Origin: Yersinia canariae
GTDB taxonomy: Bacteria > Pseudomonadota > Gammaproteobacteria > Enterobacterales > Enterobacteriaceae
Length of the DNA stretch: 64,000 nt
Direction: 5' to 3'
NCBI RefSeq assembly: GCF_009831415.1
Contig: NZ_CP043727.1
Span: forward strand, 2,728,001-2,792,000
The notes under the pieces were generated by a model that had not been told where the DNA came from, did not search any database, and was given only the letters and a program-made list of their open reading frames with translations. The position numbers and the translations under genes are program-made. Of the stretch, positions 30,053-39,185 are shown in pieces; position 1 is the first letter of the stretch; each line of letters opens with the position of its first letter.

Positions 30053-30346
30053 ATGGCTGATAAAAAAATTATCGATGAGACCCATCAAATTGCTAGCCGG
30101 CGGGGAAATGGCCAATTGCGCCGTGAAATATGGGTCGACCGTTTCGGTGCTATCACGCGTTATAATTTGGCTTATATCAATCACTGTCTATCACAAGGTG
30201 ATAATGGTCGAGTCGTCGGTTATGACAATGCCCATGGCTATCATCACCGCCATTATTTAGGGGCAATTGAATCGGTTGATTTTATCAGCTTTGAACAAAT
30301 AGAGGATTGCTTTCAAAAGGATTGGACTTCACTAAGGAGAAGTTAA
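30053..30346 (+). CDS. TumE-family (DUF6516) toxin-like protein
   Basis: A 97-residue protein starting MADKKIIDETHQI. The layout RGNGQLRREIWVDRFG, then YNLAYINH, GYDNAHGYHHRHYLG and a last IEDCFQKDW matches TumE-type toxins (formerly DUF6516). The H-G-Y-H-H-R-H patch is the probable active region. I prefer the ATG at 30053; a GTG at 30038 is possible. Its TAA shares a base with the next ATG (TAATG), tying it to the HTH protein as a toxin-antitoxin pair. Toxicity is inferred from family and arrangement. Confidence 0.75.
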   Translation: MADKKIIDETHQIASRRGNGQLRREIWVDRFGAITRYNLAYINHCLSQGDNGRVVGYDNAHGYHHRHYLGAIESVDFISFEQIEDCFQKDWTSLRRS

Positions 30347-30717
30347 TGGACAAGCTAGTCATCAAAACAGCAACCGAAGATGATTTTTTCAAACGAGGCA
30401 AAAAACTCGCTATTCTCGCAGATACTGGGCAAACATTGCCGGAAGAGCATACGATTACGTTCGAAGATCCGTTAGAGATGGTGCGAGTATTAAGTGCTGC
30501 ACGCATTGTTCTGCTACGGACAGTAAAAATGTATCCGGGTTCTATCACCTCCCTTTCAACTCGCCTAAAAAGGGATCGCAGTGCCGTCACCCGCGATGTG
30601 GCTATTTTGAAAAAAGCCGGACTGGTCACTGTTGAACAAAAAGTGTTACCGGGTCACGGGCGGATGAAAGAAGTTAAAACAACAGCCCACCGCCTTAAAC
30701 TTGAAGCATTCCTCTAA
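30346..30717 (+). CDS. HTH antitoxin partner of the TumE-like toxin
   Basis: A 123-residue protein starting MDKLVIKTATEDDFF with AAGGAGA 7 nt before the ATG. The C-terminal half is a winged-helix/MarR-like DNA-binding domain: ILRTVKMYPGSITSLSTRL is the approximate helix region, followed by KRDRSAVTRDVAILKKAGLV. Such proteins follow TumE-type toxins and act as antitoxin and autorepressor. It overlaps the toxin gene by 1 nt and ends before a GGGGGC/GCCCCC hairpin. A function beyond TA control cannot be read from the sequence. Confidence 0.72.
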   Translation: MDKLVIKTATEDDFFKRGKKLAILADTGQTLPEEHTITFEDPLEMVRVLSAARIVLLRTVKMYPGSITSLSTRLKRDRSAVTRDVAILKKAGLVTVEQKVLPGHGRMKEVKTTAHRLKLEAFL

Positions 30718-30731
30718 TACTATCCACCCAA

Positions 30732-30756
30732 ATGGGGGCCATAAAATTGCCCCCAT
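30732..30756. terminator. Hairpin after the toxin-antitoxin pair
   Basis: ATGGGGGC (30732-30739) / GCCCCCAT (30749-30756), loop 9 nt. No long T-tract on the plus strand (ATAAAGACTTTAT follows). It could end this operon or the convergent tcyN message. Confidence 0.6.
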
Positions 30757-30790
30757 AAAGACTTTATATTCATTACAGAAATCAGTCTGT

Positions 30791-31546
30791 TCAGTGATTA
30801 TTTAAAAACTTGTCAAGGAACTGTCGAGTCCGTTCATGTTGAGGATGAGCAAACAACTCTTTCGCTGGACCTTGTTCAACAATTCGGCCGTGATCCATGA
30901 AAATAGCCCGGTCAGCTACATCGCGAGCAAAACTCATTTCGTGAGTGACAATGACCATTGTTCGTTTTTCCTCAGCCAGCGCACGAATAGTATTCAATAC
31001 CTCACCCACCAGTTCGGGATCTAACGCCGATGTTGGCTCATCGAATAGAATAACCTGAGGTTGCATAGCTAATGCCCGGGCGATAGCAACTCGCTGTTGT
31101 TGCCCACCGGATAAGCGGCGAGGATAGGCGTCCTCCTTGCCACTTAACCCAACTTTAGCCAGCAACTCACGAGCACGTTTTTCAGCTTCAGCCCGTTTTT
31201 CACCTTTAACAATCACCGGCCCCTCAATAATGTTTTCCAGCACTGAACGGTGGGGAAACAAATTGAAGCTCTGGAATACAAAACCAACTTTCTGGCGCAA
31301 TGCACGAACTTGCCGTTGCTGCTTACTAATCGGAATACTGCCATCAATCTCTATATCACCGACGCGAATAATGCCCGAGTCAGGGACTTCAAGCAGATTG
31401 ATACTGCGTAATAAAGTCGTTTTTCCTGAACCACTCGGCCCGATAATCGCTATCACTTCGCCACTGTTCACTTCAAGTGAGATACCGTGCAGTACCTGTT
31501 GACCTTTAAACTGTTTGGTCAGTTCTTTAACGGCGATGGTACTCAT
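30791..31546 (-). CDS. tcyN: L-cystine ABC transporter ATP-binding protein
   Basis: The ATPase subunit of the high-affinity cystine/diaminopimelate importer (YecC in E. coli). 251 residues. Walker A GPSGSGKTTLL (about residues 35-45), Q-loop FVFQSFNLFPH, signature LSGGQQQRVAIARAL, Walker B VILFDEPTSALDP and switch His in VTHEM are all in place. It sits 2 nt after tcyL and is last in dcyD-tcyJ-tcyL-tcyN. Confidence 0.94.
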   Translation of the reverse strand: MSTIAVKELTKQFKGQQVLHGISLEVNSGEVIAIIGPSGSGKTTLLRSINLLEVPDSGIIRVGDIEIDGSIPISKQQRQVRALRQKVGFVFQSFNLFPHRSVLENIIEGPVIVKGEKRAEAEKRARELLAKVGLSGKEDAYPRRLSGGQQQRVAIARALAMQPQVILFDEPTSALDPELVGEVLNTIRALAEEKRTMVIVTHEMSFARDVADRAIFMDHGRIVEQGPAKELFAHPQHERTRQFLDKFLNNH

Positions 31547-31548
31547 GG

Positions 31549-32211
31549 CTACTCCTGATCCTGACGATTAACATGTGCTTCCAGGCGATTTTGTAATGCT
31601 GACAACACTGTCGCCATGATCCAGTAAATCAGCGAGGCCGCCAGATACATGGTGAAAACTTCCAAAGTGCGGGATGTCACCAACTGCGCCTGCCGGAAAA
31701 GTTCGGGAACCTGGATGGTGGCAGCCAGCGAAGTATCTTTTACCAGGCCGATAAAACTGTTGCCCAGTGGGGGTAAAGCAGTGCGCCCTGCTTGCGGCAA
31801 TATCACCCGATAAAGTGTTTGCCAACGCGTCATCCCGATACTGGCGGCGGCTTCCCACTGCCCTTTCTCAATGGATGAAATAGCAGCACGCAATGTCTCT
31901 GATGTATAAGCGGCCGTATTCAGTGATAAGCCAATCAAAGCTGCTGGCATTGGATCCAGCTCAATCCCGAATTGTGGCAAACCATAATAAATCATGAACA
32001 ATTGGGCAATGAGCGGGGTGCCGCGGAAAATGGAGACATAAAAACGAGAGAGAAGTGAAAGAGGCAGGAAGCGGGATAACCGCATCATGGCTAACATAAA
32101 ACCTAATGCCAGACCAAAAAACATCCCCCCCAGACTAAGCTGGAGGGTAAACCAGGCACCTTTCAATAAAAATGGTGCTGAATCCAGCACCAATTGAATA
32201 CTTTCTTGCAT
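31549..32211 (-). CDS. tcyL: L-cystine ABC transporter permease
   Basis: A 220-residue polar amino-acid permease (YecS in E. coli) with about five membrane helices. It carries the EAA coupling loop (WEAAASIGMTRWQTLYRVIL) that contacts the ATPase. It starts MQESIQLVLDSAPFLLKGA, and its ATG overlaps the tcyJ stop by one base, so translation is coupled. It works with TcyJ and TcyN. Confidence 0.94.
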   Translation of the reverse strand: MQESIQLVLDSAPFLLKGAWFTLQLSLGGMFFGLALGFMLAMMRLSRFLPLSLLSRFYVSIFRGTPLIAQLFMIYYGLPQFGIELDPMPAALIGLSLNTAAYTSETLRAAISSIEKGQWEAAASIGMTRWQTLYRVILPQAGRTALPPLGNSFIGLVKDTSLAATIQVPELFRQAQLVTSRTLEVFTMYLAASLIYWIMATVLSALQNRLEAHVNRQDQE

Positions 32212-33011
32212 TATTTAGTTACATCCGCACCAAAATATTTTTCAGAAATTTTGGTCAATGTGCCATCTTTTTGCATCTCAACAATGGCTTTATTGATCGC
32301 CGCTAACAACTCAGGGTTATTCTTGCGTAATGCAACACCGGATTCCTGGCGGGCAAATGCCGGGCCTGCAACCGCCAGAGTGTCCTTGGTCTTCTTCACC
32401 AAATCCAATGCAGCTAGGCGATCAACTAAAATGGCATCCGTGCGACCTACACGAAGATCTTGATATTTAGTTGGGTCATCATCATAGGTACGAATATCAA
32501 CACCTTTCAGATTTTCGCGTAACCATTGTTCATAGTTACTGCCCAAACCAACACCCACTTTTTTACCCACTAAATCTTCTGGCTTGCTGAAGTTGCCTTC
32601 ATTACCTTTCTTGGTCAGAACCTGAATGCCCGATACGGTATAAGGTGTTGAGAAATCGTATTTTTTCTTGCGCTCATCTGAAATGGTGACCTGATTAATC
32701 GCCACATCAATACGCTTTGACTCCAGTGAGGCCAACATGCCATCCCACTTAGTCGGGGTGATTTTTGCTTTAACACCCATGTGTTCCGCCAATGCATTAG
32801 CGAAATCCACTTCAAAACCTGTAAGCTTTCCGTCTTCACCTTGGAAACTGAACGGTGGATAGGTTCCTTCCAACCCGACAATCAGGGTTCCTCGTTCTTT
32901 GACCTGATCTAACAGGTCGCCCGCAGCGTAAGACTTCACATTCAAGCCAGTTGCCAGTGCAACAGCCACCATGCCCAGAACTACCCGACGACGTACAATT
33001 GAAAAGCCCAT
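32211..33011 (-). CDS. tcyJ: Cystine-binding periplasmic protein (FliY)
   Basis: Substrate-binding protein of the cystine importer, historically FliY because it lies by fliA/fliZ. 266 residues from the ATG at 33011 (MGFSIVRRRVVLGMVAVALA), the E. coli length; 33029 adds six unsupported residues. The signal peptide ends near SYA. Solute-binding signature GFEVDFANALAEHMG, then WDGMLASLESKRIDVAINQV and GVGLGSNYEQWLRE. It lies 118 nt after dcyD and overlaps tcyL. Confidence 0.95.
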   Translation of the reverse strand: MGFSIVRRRVVLGMVAVALATGLNVKSYAAGDLLDQVKERGTLIVGLEGTYPPFSFQGEDGKLTGFEVDFANALAEHMGVKAKITPTKWDGMLASLESKRIDVAINQVTISDERKKKYDFSTPYTVSGIQVLTKKGNEGNFSKPEDLVGKKVGVGLGSNYEQWLRENLKGVDIRTYDDDPTKYQDLRVGRTDAILVDRLAALDLVKKTKDTLAVAGPAFARQESGVALRKNNPELLAAINKAIVEMQKDGTLTKISEKYFGADVTK

Positions 33012-33129
33012 ACATACTCCAACTGTCATGTTTATTTTTGATATTCAACACTTTATCAGTGTTATTAATAGAATAAAGGAATATAAACTAATAACGATAG
33101 CTATAAATGGAATAAGCCATAACCAAAGG

Positions 33130-34122
33130 CTACACCTGCGGATGATAGGCAAATAATGCCGGTGCGCCGCCAGTATGAATAAACAAGATTGGGCCATCAT
33201 CGCGAAACTTTTTCTGCTCAAGCCCATCAAGTAAGCCTGCCATTGCCTTACCGGTATAAACGGGATCCAGCAATATCCCTTCCAATCTGGCCAATAGCCC
33301 AATTGCGGCCAGCCCTTCTTCGTTTGGCATGCCATATTGCGGCGCGAAATAATCATCCCAAAGAGTGATGTCCATTAAGGCAGTTGAAATCCCAAGTGAT
33401 GCCGCCAATTCTTGTTGTATCTGTATGACTTTAGGCCGTTGCTCTTGCGCTTTGCGTGATACGGTGACGCCAATCAGTTCTGCTTCAGGTAACAGTTGCT
33501 GTAAACCGACAGCCAGTCCCGCGTGGGTACCCGCACTGCCCGACGCCACAACGATAGAGCTAAAGGTGACATTCCCTGCCGACTGAGCCGCAATCTCCAA
33601 TGCGCATTGCACATATCCCAAGGCTCCCAAAGCATTAGACCCGCCGACAGGCACTACGTAAGGACGAAAACCCTGCGCCTCGATGCGGATTGCCAACTCG
33701 GCCAATTGCTGATTTGGGTCATGTAATCCGTCACACATCACCACATCAACATTGAATAAATCCAGCAGCAATCGATTGCCATTGGTCAGATAATTTTCCT
33801 GCGACGTACCAATAGGATTCTCAAGCAAGGCGACACAGTGTAGCCCCAATTTTGCCGCAACTGCCGCCGTTTGGCGCACATGGTTAGATTGAATTGCCCC
33901 TGCAGTAACCAGTGTATCGGCTCCCTGTCTCAAGGCGTCGGCTGCCAAAAACTCCAGCTTACGCAGCTTATTACCCCCGAGTGCCAGCGGCGTGACATCA
34001 TCACGTTTAATATAAATTTCACGTCCCAGATAGTCAGAAAGACGAGATAGTTTTTCTAATGGTGTCGCGTTACCGACTAAGTCCAGACGCGGAAATTGCG
34101 CCAGTTTATGTTGAAGCGTCAC
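33130..34122 (-). CDS. dcyD: D-cysteine desulfhydrase
   Basis: A PLP-dependent enzyme of the tryptophan-synthase-beta fold that breaks D-cysteine to pyruvate, ammonia and sulfide. 330 residues from a GTG at 34122 ([17 protein letters not shown]), with GGGGG before it; this matches the E. coli start, while the ATG at 34200 would add 26 residues with no counterpart. The PLP Lys is in [32 protein letters not shown] and [14 protein letters not shown] are the cofactor-phosphate regions. In E. coli dcyD follows tcyJ; here it precedes it, directly after fliZ and a terminator-like hairpin. Confidence 0.93.
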   Translation of the reverse strand: MTLQHKLAQFPRLDLVGNATPLEKLSRLSDYLGREIYIKRDDVTPLALGGNKLRKLEFLAADALRQGADTLVTAGAIQSNHVRQTAAVAAKLGLHCVALLENPIGTSQENYLTNGNRLLLDLFNVDVVMCDGLHDPNQQLAELAIRIEAQGFRPYVVPVGGSNALGALGYVQCALEIAAQSAGNVTFSSIVVASGSAGTHAGLAVGLQQLLPEAELIGVTVSRKAQEQRPKVIQIQQELAASLGISTALMDITLWDDYFAPQYGMPNEEGLAAIGLLARLEGILLDPVYTGKAMAGLLDGLEQKKFRDDGPILFIHTGGAPALFAYHPQV

Positions 34123-34268
34123 AGGCCCCCCGGGAAAAATGCATGTCACCCCCTCCAACTCAAGTGCGGAGGGAAAACATAGATTTATCAGAAGTATCAC
34201 TAATAATCACTGATTTTTATTATAGATGTCGGTAAGCAATAGCGCAGGGAATATAATTAATAATAAAA

Positions 34269-34296
34269 CGCCCGGACAGGGAGGGCCTGCCGGGCG
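34269..34296 (-). terminator. GC-rich terminator between fliZ and dcyD
   Basis: Near-perfect stem CGCCCGG-x-CAGG / CCTG-x-CGGGCG with a 5-nt loop. On the minus strand it is followed by TTTTATTATTAATT, so it should end fliA-fliZ transcription before dcyD. Confidence 0.8.
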
Positions 34297-34399
34297 GGGA
34301 ATCACTGAGGATAATGACTTAATCGGTTTGCGTTATAGTAGAAGTGCTTTGAGTGAAAACACAGAGTTTTCTCAATTCAAAGAACTCCTGTTATCAACC

Positions 34400-34909
34400 T
34401 TAGTAATTCTTTTGCCATGCCAAATATTGATCATATTTACGCAAAGCAATGCGGTAATTGTTATGAGCTGCATTCGGCAATTCATCAATAATACGTTGAT
34501 GCATAGTTTCGCTGGCGAATTTTTCTGCTGGATAATTTGTTGCAACCAGCATTTCATCTAATCGACGCAGACGTACAACATATTCGCGAACAGTACTATG
34601 GCTCATCTCTGTTTGTTCAAATAAATACTGTTTGAACGCCATAATATCGAAATAGCCCGGTGTACTGTTGCAATATATCTCACTACAAAAGCGGCACAAT
34701 GCGGTTAATTCATGCTGAAGTTTTGACCAGACTTGATCATCGATTGGCTGATCCATACCGGCAATAGCTTCTTTATTGATAATTTGTCCACGAAAAACCA
34801 GCGCCATGCGATCGAGTTGTTTATGGCAATGTGAGCAATGAGTTTGGCCGTGCTTATAATCTTTTAAATAACGGCTCAGCGGCCGCTTTTTTAACTGAAG
34901 TCCTGGCAT
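34400..34909 (-). CDS. fliZ: Flagellar regulator FliZ
   Basis: FliZ is a DNA-binding regulator that prolongs flagellar gene expression (via FlhDC in Salmonella) and opposes the RpoS/curli programme in E. coli. 169 residues from the ATG at 34909 (MPGLQLKKRPLSRYLKDYKH); the ATG at 34939 is possible. The conserved core is present: THCSHCHKQLDRM, ALCRFCSEIYC and FEQTEMSHSTVREYVVRLRR, the last being the integrase-like DNA-binding helix. It lies 55 nt after fliA in one operon. Confidence 0.93.
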   Translation of the reverse strand: MPGLQLKKRPLSRYLKDYKHGQTHCSHCHKQLDRMALVFRGQIINKEAIAGMDQPIDDQVWSKLQHELTALCRFCSEIYCNSTPGYFDIMAFKQYLFEQTEMSHSTVREYVVRLRRLDEMLVATNYPAEKFASETMHQRIIDELPNAAHNNYRIALRKYDQYLAWQKNY

Positions 34910-34964
34910 AAGAAGACCTGCATTAATAAAGTTAAACACTGTGATATCACTGAGCGAAAATGAA

Positions 34965-35687
34965 TTAAGAGTCGTTATTCAGGCGGGCGCGTAAGCGTTT
35001 TATCGCCTGGCTATGAAGCTGGCTGACGCGGGATTCCCCCACCTCCAGCACTGCCCCGATTTCTTTCAGGTTCAGCTCTTCCTGGTAATACAGCGTCAAC
35101 ACCATTTTTTCACGTTCCGGCAGGGCCTCGATCGCTTCAATGACTCGTTGGCGCAGATTTCCTTCCAATAAATGTTGCAGCGGATTGGCATCCTCATGCC
35201 CTTCCAGCATGGGTTCGACGCTTTCCCCATGCTCTTCCCGCCATTCGTCATAGGAGAAAAGCTGACTGTTGTTGGTATCCAACAAAATTTGACGATATTC
35301 CGCCAAATCGATATCAAGGATTTGCGCGACTTCCTGCTCAGTCGCCGGGCGTCCGAGCCGTTGTTCAACCTTTTGCATGGCACTGGCAACTTCGCGAGCA
35401 TTGCGTCGTACACTGCGTGGTGCCCAATCCCGGCTACGCAATTCATCCAACATCGCGCCACGTATACGCTGTACCGCATAAGTGGTAAATGCGGTTCCTT
35501 GTAAAGCGTCGTAACGCTCAACAGCATTCAGCAGACCAATCCCCCCAGCCTGCAACAAATCGTCCAATTCCACACTGGCCGGCAGGCGCACCTGCAAACG
35601 CAATGCCTCGTGGCGAACCAGAGGAACATAACGTTGCCAGAGGGAATTCTTGTCCATCACGCCTTCGGCGGTATACAGATCGCTCAC
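34965..35687 (-). CDS. fliA: Flagellar sigma factor sigma-28
   Basis: The RNA polymerase sigma factor for class 3 motility genes, held by anti-sigma FlgM until the hook is done. 240 residues. Region 2 (LDDLLQAGGIGLLNAVERYD, FTTYAVQRIRGAMLDELRS), region 3 (NAREVASAMQKVEQRLGR) and region 4 (LPEREKMVLTLYYQEELNLK, ESRVSQLHSQAIKRL) are complete. Promoter matches for it are seen before fliC, fliD and flgK. It is first in fliAZ. Confidence 0.97.
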   Translation of the reverse strand: MSDLYTAEGVMDKNSLWQRYVPLVRHEALRLQVRLPASVELDDLLQAGGIGLLNAVERYDALQGTAFTTYAVQRIRGAMLDELRSRDWAPRSVRRNAREVASAMQKVEQRLGRPATEQEVAQILDIDLAEYRQILLDTNNSQLFSYDEWREEHGESVEPMLEGHEDANPLQHLLEGNLRQRVIEAIEALPEREKMVLTLYYQEELNLKEIGAVLEVGESRVSQLHSQAIKRLRARLNNDS

Positions 35688-35954
35688 TAGACAGGCACCT
35701 AAGGGTAAGAGAGTCGTACCATTATCCTGTCCGGTCAGTCAGACAATCGTCTGAATAGGCCTATAAAAAGGCGGCTATTTGACTTATGCCCATCACTTTT
35801 ACTGGTAACGTATTACTATTATTGAAAAAATAGAGCGGTAAATAGATGTAAAAACCTCTCAAAACAAACAATTAGCGCCCAGTTTGAACCTATTCTCTTA
35901 GGAAATAGTTTTGTCTATTATTTCCTAAGAGTGAGGTGTAAATGTCGATAGAAA

Positions 35955-35978
35955 AACCCCGCCGAATAAGGCGGGGTT
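35955..35978 (-). terminator. Terminator of fliC
   Basis: On the minus strand AACCCCGCC-TTATTC-GGCGGGGTT then TTTC, 26 nt after the fliC stop. A strong rho-independent signal. Confidence 0.92.
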
Positions 35979-36003
35979 GCATAATGCTGTGTTTGGGAAA
36001 AAA

Positions 36004-37479
36004 TTAACGCAGCAGAGACAATACAGTTTGTGGAACCTGATTTGCCTGGGCCAGTACAGAAGTACCTGCTTGTTGCAGGATTTGAGCACGGCTCATGTTT
36101 GATACTTCAGTAGAGTAATCAGCATCTTGGATGCGGCTACGAGCTGAAGTCAGGTTGTTAGTGGTATTGTTCAGGTTAGTGATGGTAGATTCAAAACGGT
36201 TCTGAGAAGCACCCAGTGAGCTACGTTGAGTATCAACCGCTTTCAGAGCAGCATCGATATCAGCCAGTGGGGTAGTACCTGTTGCAGCGCCGGTGCCATC
36301 AACTTTACCTTTCAACACATCAAAACCTTCAGCAGCAACTTTACGCAGGTTGCCGTTAACCAATGCACCAGCATCAGTTGCAGCTTTCGCGGCTGGAGTT
36401 TTGATAGCAGAACTAACAGAAGAAGTTAAAGTTGACTCTGCATTCGTAGTTGCAGTTGCCAGCGTTTTATCAGCAACTGCTTTAGCAGCAGTAGTGGCTT
36501 CCGGAGTCGCCAGACCATCAGCAGCAGCGTAAGCAGCATTTTTTGCAGTCAGCGCGGTAGCAACGGCTGAATCACGAGAGCTTAATGCTGAATCGATAGC
36601 TGTTTTCAGCGTAGCGTCACCAGCTGGATTCAATTTATCAGAAAAAGTTTTATTGGCAGCAGTAGCAGCAGTGTTGAAGGTAGTATCAGCTCCGGCTTTA
36701 GCAAGTGCTAATGCATCGTCAGCAGCTGTAATTGCAGTTGGGTCACCAGCAGCAGCAGTAATCGCAGCTGTATGAGTGGTTGTCGCTGTTGCATAAGAAG
36801 CAACTTTAGTCGTCAATGCGCCGTCTACTGCGGTGTTACGCGTTTTAGCCAAAGCACCCGTAGTGTCAGCCAGAGCAACAGCTGTATTGTAGGTTGCAGA
36901 AGCTGTTTCTAATGAACCGTTAGTATTGATTTGTGATGAAGAAGTGCCATCTGCCCCAGCAGTTGCCAAGTTCCAGCCTGAGCTTGCACCAATGTTGATG
37001 CCGATGCTTTGACCATCTTGTGCGCCAACCTGGAAAGCATAAGTAGAGTCAGCCGCTGTACGGTTATCCAGAACTTTGATACCGTTGAAGTCAGTTTGTT
37101 TAGTTACGCGGTTGATTTCTTCCATACGCTGGTTAACTTCAGACTGGATGGAGTCGATATCTGATGCAGAGTTAGAGCTGTTTTGCGCCTGAACAGTCAG
37201 GTCACGAACGCGCTGCAAGTTGTTGTTGATTTCGCCCAATGCGCCTTCAGCGGTTTGTGCGATAGAGATACCGTCGTTCGCGTTACGTGCAGCAACAGTC
37301 AAGCCGTTGATGTTAGAAGTGAAACGGTTAGCAATCGCCTGACCAGCAGCATCATCTTTAGCGCTGTTAATACGCAGACCAGAAGACAAACGCTCAATGG
37401 CGGTGCCTAAAGAAGACTGGGATTTGTTCAGGTTGTTCTGAGTCAGCAGAGACAAGCTGTTAGTGTTAATTACCGCCAT
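36004..37479 (-). CDS. fliC: Flagellin
   Basis: Filament subunit, exported unfolded through the flagellar type III path. 491 residues. The conserved ends are intact: [20 protein letters not shown] to about residue 180 (D0/D1, [23 protein letters not shown]5-region [11 protein letters not shown]), and from about 410 the C-terminal D1/D0 ([20 protein letters not shown] to [10 protein letters not shown]). The centre, about 190-395, is unusually rich in Ala and Thr with repeated A-T-A and A-A-K/D patterns, nearly Cys-, Trp- and Phe-free. Only one flagellin gene occurs between fliA and fliD, whereas Y. enterocolitica carries several in tandem. Sigma-28 promoter at 37552-37578, strong terminator after the stop. 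Confidence 0.96.
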   Translation of the reverse strand: MAVINTNSLSLLTQNNLNKSQSSLGTAIERLSSGLRINSAKDDAAGQAIANRFTSNINGLTVAARNANDGISIAQTAEGALGEINNNLQRVRDLTVQAQNSSNSASDIDSIQSEVNQRMEEINRVTKQTDFNGIKVLDNRTAADSTYAFQVGAQDGQSIGINIGASSGWNLATAGADGTSSSQINTNGSLETASATYNTAVALADTTGALAKTRNTAVDGALTTKVASYATATTTHTAAITAAAGDPTAITAADDALALAKAGADTTFNTAATAANKTFSDKLNPAGDATLKTAIDSALSSRDSAVATALTAKNAAYAAADGLATPEATTAAKAVADKTLATATTNAESTLTSSVSSAIKTPAAKAATDAGALVNGNLRKVAAEGFDVLKGKVDGTGAATGTTPLADIDAALKAVDTQRSSLGASQNRFESTITNLNNTTNNLTSARSRIQDADYSTEVSNMSRAQILQQAGTSVLAQANQVPQTVLSLLR

Positions 37480-37551
37480 AGTATTATTCCTTAAATGCTG
37501 TTGGGTTATGGTTTGGGCTTACTGCCCACGGCTTCATCACCGTCCTAACTT

Positions 37552-37578
37552 GTATCGGCGCTCTTTAAGGAACCTTTA
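37552..37578 (-). promoter_or_regulatory. Sigma-28 promoter of fliC
   Basis: On the minus strand -35 TAAA, a 15-nt spacer, -10 GCCGATAC (consensus GCCGATAA). It is located about 75-100 nt before the fliC ATG. Confidence 0.85.
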
Positions 37579-37650
37579 GCTATTCGACAAAATAATTTAA
37601 AAAAATTATATTACTGGATTGTTATCCCTCTTTTATTTACATACCTATTC

Positions 37651-37695
37651 AATGGCGGAAATAACGCCCTGTTATCCCCTGTTATTCCTCCCATC
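37651..37695. promoter_or_regulatory. Candidate FlhDC box between fliC and fliD
   Basis: AATGGCGGAAATAACG (37651-37666) fits the FlhD4C2 half-site AA(C/T)G(C/G)N2-3AAATA(A/G)CG exactly. A degenerate inverted partner TGTTATTCCTCCCATC is at 37680-37695. It lies just upstream of the fliD sigma-28 promoter. Confidence 0.6.
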
Positions 37696-37714
37696 ACTAT
37701 TTATATTTTATGTG

Positions 37715-37741
37715 TAAACTTTTTCTATCCTTTGCCGATAA
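37715..37741 (+). promoter_or_regulatory. Sigma-28 promoter of fliDST
   Basis: TAAA, exactly 15 nt, GCCGATAA: a perfect match to the sigma-28 consensus, 36 nt before the fliD ATG. Confidence 0.93.
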
Positions 37742-37776
37742 CCATGGTAACGACACTTGAATATTAAGGATTAGAC

Positions 37777-39177
37777 ATGGCAAGTATCAGTGCATTGGGC
37801 ACCGGTTCTGGAATGGATTTGAATACACTATTGTCACAGTTATCCGCAGCGGAGCAAACTCGCCTGACGCCGTTAACTACGCAACAGACTAGCTATAAAG
37901 CCAAGCTGACCGCATTTAGTGTATTACAAAGTGCGTTAGCCAAAGTTGAAACGGCATCGGCAGCCCTAAAGAAAGCAGATACATTGACCAGCACTGCGGT
38001 CAGTAGCACCAATACAGCATTCAGCGCAGTGACTGACAGCGCGGCCAGTGCTGGCAACTACAGTATTGAAGTCGCCAACTTGGCTAAAGCTCAATCACTG
38101 CTGTCCAAAGAAGTGCCGAATAGCGCGGACAAGTTAGGCAACGATAATGCCACCCGCACTATCACTATTACCCAGCCCGGCAAAACAAAGCCAACAGAAA
38201 TAACTCTGACCAGTGAGCAAACATCTCTGACTGGAATGCGTGATGCAATCAATAAACAGGAAACTGGAATTAGCGCCAGTATCATGAAAGCCGATGATAA
38301 TACTTATTATCTGGCATTAACCTCGAAAGATACTGGTACCCAATCAGAAATGACTGTCAGTGTCACAGGTGATGATAAGCTAAATGATTTCCTAAACTAT
38401 ACACCAAGCAGCACTGGTGGTAGTGGCGGCATGACGCAAAAAGTCGCTGCTGAAGATGCAAAATTGACCGTAAATGGCGTATCAATCGTCCGTCAGAGCA
38501 ACACCATCACCGATGCTCCTCAAGGTGTGACATTAACCTTGAAAGCTTTGACCAAAACAGCTGAACCAGAACAATTGAGCATTACCCGCGATGCGACTGC
38601 CACCAAAGCTGCGGTCCAAAGTTTTGTTGACGCCTATAACTCATTGCAAACGACTTTTGCCTCTTTAACTAAATATACAGCGGTTGAACAAGGTAAAGAT
38701 CAATCAGCCAGTAATGGTGCATTGGTCGGCGATGGGACATTACGTAATATCCAAACCCAGTTAAAAAGTCAGTTGGCCTCATCACAACCCGGCGAAGTAA
38801 AAACACTGGCCAGTATCGGGATTACACAAGATCTTAATGGCAAACTGGTTATCGACTCAACCAAACTGGATGCAGCACTGAAAGATAAGCCTAATGGCGT
38901 GACTAGTTTCTTTGTTGGTGATGGTGAAAAAACGGGTTTTGCGACCCAGATGGACAATTTACTGAATACAGCTCTTGATAGCAGCAAAGGCACACTAAAA
39001 AGTGCCACCGACGGTATCAGTAAGTCATTAAAAAATCTGGATACTCAGGTTACAGCAACTACAGCCAGTATCACTGCCACCATTGAGCGCTATAAAACGC
39101 AATTTACTCAATTAGATAAAATGATGACGTCAATGAAAAGTACTGCCAGTTTCTTGACACAGCAATTCAGTTCATAA
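37777..39177 (+). CDS. fliD: Flagellar filament cap protein FliD (HAP2)
   Basis: FliD forms the cap that folds flagellin at the filament tip. 466 residues, near the E. coli length. N-terminal MASISALGTGSGMDLNTLLS is the FliD signature, with predicted coiled coil in residues 20-70 (LSAAEQTRLTPLTTQQTSYK). The C-terminus (KSLKNLDTQVTATTASITAT, IERYKTQFTQLDKMMTSMKS) is the other leg coiled coil. The centre is variable and Thr/Ser-rich. First gene of fliDST under a perfect sigma-28 promoter; AAGGA stands before the ATG. Confidence 0.96.
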   Translation: MASISALGTGSGMDLNTLLSQLSAAEQTRLTPLTTQQTSYKAKLTAFSVLQSALAKVETASAALKKADTLTSTAVSSTNTAFSAVTDSAASAGNYSIEVANLAKAQSLLSKEVPNSADKLGNDNATRTITITQPGKTKPTEITLTSEQTSLTGMRDAINKQETGISASIMKADDNTYYLALTSKDTGTQSEMTVSVTGDDKLNDFLNYTPSSTGGSGGMTQKVAAEDAKLTVNGVSIVRQSNTITDAPQGVTLTLKALTKTAEPEQLSITRDATATKAAVQSFVDAYNSLQTTFASLTKYTAVEQGKDQSASNGALVGDGTLRNIQTQLKSQLASSQPGEVKTLASIGITQDLNGKLVIDSTKLDAALKDKPNGVTSFFVGDGEKTGFATQMDNLLNTALDSSKGTLKSATDGISKSLKNLDTQVTATTASITATIERYKTQFTQLDKMMTSMKSTASFLTQQFSS

Positions 39178-39185
39178 GGATAGCT

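Noticed and set aside
34226..34561. Plus-strand ORF over the fliZ end
   Set aside because: It is antisense to fliZ and crosses the terminator hairpin, with no ribosome site.
35740..35753. Palindrome CAGACAATCGTCTG upstream of fliA as an FlhDC box
   Set aside because: It does not carry the AAATA core of FlhDC half-sites, and no paired site was found, so I do not assign a function.
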